Shown here: positions 7,142 through 9,800 of the stretch, one piece after another
Position numbering within the stretch: position 1 is the first letter of the stretch
Layout of the letters: every line of letters begins with the position of its first letter
Source: an uncultured Streptococcus sp.
Lineage (GTDB): Bacteria; Bacillota; Bacilli; Lactobacillales; Streptococcaceae
Direction of reading: 5' to 3'
NCBI RefSeq assembly: GCF_901875575.1
Contig: NZ_CABFMF010000021.1
Span: 1 to 9,800 of the forward strand
DNA length: 9,800 nt
Notes under the pieces: model-generated
What the model was told of the DNA's origin: nothing
The model's input: only the letters and a program-made list of their open reading frames with translations
Databases searched by the model: none
Translations under genes and position numbers: made by a program

Positions 7142-7978
7142 CTATCTCGTTGGTGTGTAAGTTAATTTATCCTTGTGTTGTTTCAAAAACTCAGTCATTT
7201 CTGAGTCTGGAATTTGACGAAGATAGAGATTTGAACGAATCGTCTCATCTTCTTCACGACAAGTTGAAAGAACCAAATATTTATCTTTTGCAGATACTTT
7301 TACATTAGGTTTCTTAATTTGCGCATCATTATAAACAGCTGATAACTGGGTTTCAAAATCTTTATCATCATCAAAAGAAGTACGATAAAAGGCTGTCGTT
7401 TCTGGTACGATAATCATGGCGATAGCTTCATAATAGTACTTTCTCTCAGGTGTTTCAATTACTACATATGGATGTTTATCAAAAAACTCTTGCTTATCAA
7501 AGTAGTTGACATCGTTAAACATACGATGGTCCCCTACCTTACTACCACGTGCGTGACCAAATAACCAAGTTAAGCGATCGCTAAAATCCTTTTTGTTATC
7601 TGTATCCATAAAGACTGTACCCAAGTAAGGTTGATATCCACCGTCAAAAGTCTTATCTAGATAAGTCGCATTGTCAGTTGTTTGAACCACTGGCTCATCC
7701 AACTCTGTACCTGGAATATTGACATAAGCGACACTTTCCTTATTTATCGCTTTATACTTATCAAACCTCTCTTTAAGATACTTCTTTTCTTCTGCACTAA
7801 CAGTATAGCTTTGTTTTTCAGCTTTTTGAGTAACTTTTACATCATTTTGTTTTTCAGTCGTAGGAGCTAAAAAGCTATTATATACAAAGAATCCTCCAAC
7901 AACAATAACGACGAATGTAAGGATGGAAGCTATTATTTTACCAATGGGTGATTTCTTTCTCATAGAACTTCTACTCAT
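7142..7978 (-). CDS. Class B sortase, probably LPKTxAxK-specific
   Basis: A membrane-anchored cysteine transpeptidase that cleaves a C-terminal sorting motif and links the substrate to peptidoglycan. The 278-aa protein has a basic N-terminus (RKKS), one transmembrane segment (about 14-36) and an extracytoplasmic catalytic domain. The class B signature covers DEPVVQTTDNATYLDK (94-109) and YLGTVFMDTDN (118-128). Catalytic residues are His142 (LFGHARGS), Cys240 (LSTC) and probably Arg248. It lies directly downstream of a small secreted protein ending in LPKTSAAK, the likely substrate. I recall an annotation family named LPKTxAVK-specific class B sortase, which fits this pair. The ATG at 7978 has GAGGGG 5 nt upstream; a second Met at codon 6 is possible. 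There is no promoter between the upstream terminator and the gene, so expression depends on readthrough. Class is firm; substrate specificity is inferred. Confidence 0.9.
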   Translation of the reverse strand: MSRSSMRKKSPIGKIIASILTFVVIVVGGFFVYNSFLAPTTEKQNDVKVTQKAEKQSYTVSAEEKKYLKERFDKYKAINKESVAYVNIPGTELDEPVVQTTDNATYLDKTFDGGYQPYLGTVFMDTDNKKDFSDRLTWLFGHARGSKVGDHRMFNDVNYFDKQEFFDKHPYVVIETPERKYYYEAIAMIIVPETTAFYRTSFDDDKDFETQLSAVYNDAQIKKPNVKVSAKDKYLVLSTCREEDETIRSNLYLRQIPDSEMTEFLKQHKDKLTYTPTR

Positions 7979-7999
7979 CTTTTCCCCTCATAAATTATC

Positions 8000-8031
8000 A
8001 AAAAAATCACTGAAACGAAGTTTCAGTGATT
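8000..8031 (-). terminator. Intrinsic terminator/attenuator between substrate and sortase genes
   Basis: A perfect 11-bp stem ATCACTGAAAC/GTTTCAGTGAT (8006-8016, 8020-8030) with a 3-nt loop is followed on the minus strand by TTTTTTT. It lies 24 nt after the stop of the small surface protein gene and 21 nt before the sortase ATG. The sortase has no promoter after it, so this hairpin probably limits sortase mRNA relative to substrate mRNA. Confidence 0.85.
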
Positions 8032-8054
8032 AAGTACTTCATTAAATAAATGAA

Positions 8055-8423
8055 TTATTTAGCTGCACTTGTTTTTGGAAGAGCTTTTTGACCTGCTGCT
8101 GCAGATTTAGCTGCTGGTTTAGGACCTTTTTCGCGAAGAACGCCATCTTTATCAACTACTGCGTTGTTAGCTTTACCAGTTTTAGCTTTTGAATCGTCAA
8201 TTTTTTCTGAGTCTGCATCTTTAGCAAGATCTCCTGGTGTAGCTGCAACAGAAGTGTCAGTGTCAACTTCACCATCTTTATGGTTTGGACCAAAAATTGC
8301 TGAAGTTGCCTCAGCTGGAGCTGCTGGAGCTGCTGGTGCTGCTGCTGGTCCCTCAGCGAAAACTGGTGCTGCTGCTGCGAATACTGCAAGTGCAGCTACT
8401 GATGATAATAAAACTCTTTTCAT
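8055..8423 (-). CDS. Small secreted Ala/Pro-rich protein with C-terminal LPKTSAAK sorting motif
   Basis: A 122-aa exported protein of unknown function, probably the dedicated substrate of the class B sortase downstream. Residues 1-23 are a clear signal peptide (KR, hydrophobic Leu/Ala core, cleavage after VFA23). The mature protein of about 99 aa begins with an Ala/Pro repeat tract (27-39), then an acidic hydrophilic middle (49-79, many Asp), then a Lys/Ala-rich tail. LPKT at 115-118 is followed only by SAAK, so there is no hydrophobic anchor or charged tail as in ordinary LPXTG proteins. This matches the LPKTxAVK-type signal I recall for some streptococcal class B sortases, with Ala for Val. 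AGGAGA lies 7 nt upstream of the ATG, behind a strong promoter. No enzymatic domain is visible. It could be a structural wall protein or spacer; the function is not known. Confidence 0.85.
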   Translation of the reverse strand: MKRVLLSSVAALAVFAAAAPVFAEGPAAAPAAPAAPAEATSAIFGPNHKDGEVDTDTSVAATPGDLAKDADSEKIDDSKAKTGKANNAVVDKDGVLREKGPKPAAKSAAAGQKALPKTSAAK

Positions 8424-8480
8424 AGTTTTATCTCCTTTTTTCTTTTAAAAATTTTTTCGTAAGGATATCTTACTACCTAT

Positions 8481-8537
8481 AGTATATCACATTTATTAGA
8501 GTTGTCAACCATTTTTTAATTTTTTTTAGATTTTTTT
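8481..8537 (-). promoter_or_regulatory. Strong sigma-A promoter with phased A-tracts for the LPKTSAAK protein
   Basis: Minus-strand TTGACA (8503-8508), a 16-bp spacer and TATACT (8481-8486) with a TGn extension make a near-consensus promoter. Upstream lie three A-tracts (8512-8517, 8520-8527, 8531-8537) spaced about 10 bp apart, as in UP elements or intrinsically curved DNA. Expected start is near 8474, with a leader of about 50 nt. Confidence 0.8.
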
Positions 8538-8612
8538 AAAAGTTTTACCGCGCTCTATTTTAATATGACGATCAACACAAAAGACAGCTTTAGCAGTTCT
8601 GCTATTGTTACT

Positions 8613-8639
8613 AAAAAACCTGAGATAGATCCCAGGTTT
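8613..8639 (-). terminator. Intrinsic terminator of prs
   Basis: On the minus strand AAACCTGGGA pairs with TCTCAGGTTT (10 bp including one G-T pair) around a 4-nt loop TCTA, followed by TTTTTT overlapping the stem end. It lies 5 nt beyond the prs stop, so prs is probably a single-gene transcript and the next gene needs its own promoter. Confidence 0.88.
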
Positions 8640-8644
8640 GTCTA

Positions 8645-9613
8645 TTAAATTCTTTGCTCGATACTGAAAAGTGGAGAAAGTGGGCGTTTTTCGTGGATAC
8701 GGACGATGGCATCTCCCAATAAATGAGCGATTGAAATCTGCTCAATCTTATCAATCAAACGCTCTTCTGGTAGATAGATAGTATCTAAGACCACCAATTT
8801 CTTAATAGCTGATTTTTGGATATTGTCCATAGCAGGACCAGAAAGAACTGGGTGCGTACAGCTCGCATAGACTTCAACAGCACCAGCTTCTGCAAGGGCA
8901 TCTGCAGCGTGACAAATCGTACCAGCAGTATCAATCATATCATCAATCAGGATACATGTCTTGCCTTCTACCTTACCGATGATGTTCATGACTTCACTAG
9001 TGTTCATCTTATCAACGCTACGACGTTTGTCGATAATAGCGATAGATGTTTTCAAAAATTCTGCTAGTTTGCGGGCACGAGTCACACCCCCATGATCTGG
9101 GCTAACAACCACATAGTCAGAACCAACCATGCCACGACGCTCAAAATAATCTGCAATCAGAGGAGCTCCCATCAAGTGATCCACAGGAATATCAAAGAAT
9201 CCTTGAATCTGTGCAGCATGCAAGTCAATGGTCAATAAACGATCCACTCCAGCTACTTCAAGCATATTTGCCACAAGTTTAGAAGTGATTGGCTCACGCG
9301 CTCTCGCCTTTCTATCCTGACGTGCATACCCATAGTAAGGCATGACAACATTGACAGATTCTGCACTCGCACGCTTCAAAGCATCTACCATAATCAAAAT
9401 TTCAAGCAGATTGTCATTTACAGGCGAACTAGTTGATTGTAGGATAAAGACGTGTTTCCCACGGATTGATTCCTCGATATTGACTTGAATCTCTCCATCT
9501 GAAAATTGGCGAACACTTGATTTCCCCAACTCGATCCCAATCTCCTGCGCCACACGTTTTGCCAATTCTTGATTAGAAGAAAGGGCAAACAGCTTTAAAT
9601 CAGAAAAAGACAT
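8645..9613 (-). CDS. prs: Ribose-phosphate pyrophosphokinase (PRPP synthetase)
   Basis: Cytoplasmic enzyme that transfers pyrophosphate from ATP to ribose 5-phosphate, making PRPP for purine, pyrimidine, NAD, histidine and tryptophan synthesis. The 322-aa protein is of normal class I length. Visible motifs are RQFSDGEIQVNIEESIRG (35-52, ATP/regulatory contacts), YYGYARQDRK (93-102), TIDLHAAQIQGFF (128-140, His132), the KRR segment at 196-198, and the PRPP loop IDDMIDTAGT (223-232). The frame stays open to an ATG at 9664, adding 17 residues, but that codon spans the expected transcription start. The ATG at 9613 has GGAGG 5 nt upstream and begins MSFSDLKLFALS, the usual streptococcal start. Own promoter and terminator indicate a monocistronic gene. 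The organism may carry a second prs elsewhere, as pneumococcus does. Confidence 0.96.
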   Translation of the reverse strand: MSFSDLKLFALSSNQELAKRVAQEIGIELGKSSVRQFSDGEIQVNIEESIRGKHVFILQSTSSPVNDNLLEILIMVDALKRASAESVNVVMPYYGYARQDRKARAREPITSKLVANMLEVAGVDRLLTIDLHAAQIQGFFDIPVDHLMGAPLIADYFERRGMVGSDYVVVSPDHGGVTRARKLAEFLKTSIAIIDKRRSVDKMNTSEVMNIIGKVEGKTCILIDDMIDTAGTICHAADALAEAGAVEVYASCTHPVLSGPAMDNIQKSAIKKLVVLDTIYLPEERLIDKIEQISIAHLLGDAIVRIHEKRPLSPLFSIEQRI

Positions 9614-9617
9614 GATT

Positions 9618-9623
9618 TCCTCC
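9618..9623 (-). promoter_or_regulatory. Shine-Dalgarno site deciding the prs start
   Basis: GGAGGA (minus strand) ends 4 nt before the ATG at 9613, while the upstream in-frame ATG at 9664 has no such site. This selects the 322-codon gene. Confidence 0.85.
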
Positions 9624-9669
9624 GGTATATATGTATCGCTTGTGCTTTTCACAAGATTTTCCATTTACC

Positions 9670-9698
9670 ATTGTAGCGCTTTTTGCACTATTTTTCAA
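9670..9698 (-). promoter_or_regulatory. Sigma-A promoter of prs
   Basis: Minus-strand TTGAAA (9693-9698), a 17-bp spacer and TACAAT (9670-9675) form a good vegetative promoter. The expected start near 9663 gives a leader of about 50 nt to the ATG at 9613. Confidence 0.8.
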
Positions 9699-9726
9699 TA
9701 AAAAATAAAAGAAGGGCACCATATTT

Positions 9727-9800
9727 TGTACTGACCCCAAAAAGTTAGACAATTAATTTAAGCAAAGGATTTAGTTCTGTATTGTACAGGGCTAAGTCCT
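9727..9800 (-). mobile_element. Right end of an IS3-family (IS150-like) insertion sequence, cut by window edge
   Basis: The element ends at 9727. Its terminal repeat reads inward as TGTACTGACCCCAAAAAGTT, a common end of streptococcal IS3-family elements with the TG...CA form. It continues past the right edge. The border lies 28 bp upstream of the prs -35 element. Target duplication cannot be judged without the other end. Confidence 0.78.
9758..9800 (-). CDS. IS3-family transposase OrfB, C-terminal fragment
   Basis: Only the last 13 codons are in the window, reading GLSPVQYRTKSFA then TAA. This GLSPVQYR-type ending is characteristic of IS150-group OrfB integrase-like transposases, where it follows the DDE domain. 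The stop lies 31 nt inside the element end. It reads toward prs. Whether the complete gene is intact cannot be seen. Confidence 0.75.
   Translation of the reverse strand, partial: GLSPVQYRTKSFA

Noticed and set aside
8164..8448. A 94-codon plus-strand Ala-rich open frame
   Set aside because: It is the antisense shadow of the GCT-rich alanine codons of the LPKTSAAK protein. It also runs through that gene's ribosome-binding region and has no promoter or Shine-Dalgarno.
8591..8604. Small palindrome TAGCAG-TT-CTGCTA downstream of the prs terminator
   Set aside because: A 6-bp stem with a 2-nt loop is easily expected by chance in this length, and no regulator can be assigned.

Overview
The window looks like chromosomal DNA from a Mitis-group Streptococcus (close to S. 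mitis, S. oralis or S. pneumoniae). The evidence is a CbpD-type choline-binding murein hydrolase with a competence-box promoter, the gdpP-rplI-dnaB-veg gene order, an IS1167-like ISL3 element, and low-GC Firmicute promoters and Shine-Dalgarno sites. Every host gene reads on the minus strand; only the ISL3 transposase reads on the plus strand.

Right to left, in the direction of host transcription: the tail of an IS3-family (IS150-like) transposase and its terminal repeat enter at the right edge (9727-9800). Next is prs, PRPP synthetase (9613-8645), with its own sigma-A promoter and terminator. Then comes a two-gene surface module. It has a small secreted Ala/Pro-rich protein whose last eight residues are LPKTSAAK (8423-8055), driven by a strong promoter with phased A-tracts, then a terminator hairpin, then a class B sortase (7978-7142) with no promoter of its own. 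This looks like a dedicated sortase and substrate pair.

The plus-strand ISL3 element (about 5670-7061) is dead. Its 418-codon transposase is broken by two insertions of about 50 bp, each carrying a near-identical hairpin repeat. Its right terminal repeat is intact, but no matching left end is visible.

To the left is a compact operon: gdpP (c-di-AMP phosphodiesterase), rplI (ribosomal protein L9, overlapping gdpP by 4 nt), dnaB (replicative helicase, called dnaC in some streptococcal annotations) and veg, ending in a terminator that overlaps the veg stop codon. The U-tract of that terminator lies directly upstream of a near-consensus competence box for cbpD (1290-109), which is followed by a bidirectional terminator at 14-44.

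The most interesting items are the sortase B/LPKTSAAK pair, the paired covarying hairpin insertions in the IS, and the terminator/com-box overlap ahead of a CbpD variant with a single SH3b domain. Two start codons (prs and gdpP) are moved inward because the longest reading frames would begin at or upstream of the predicted transcription start.
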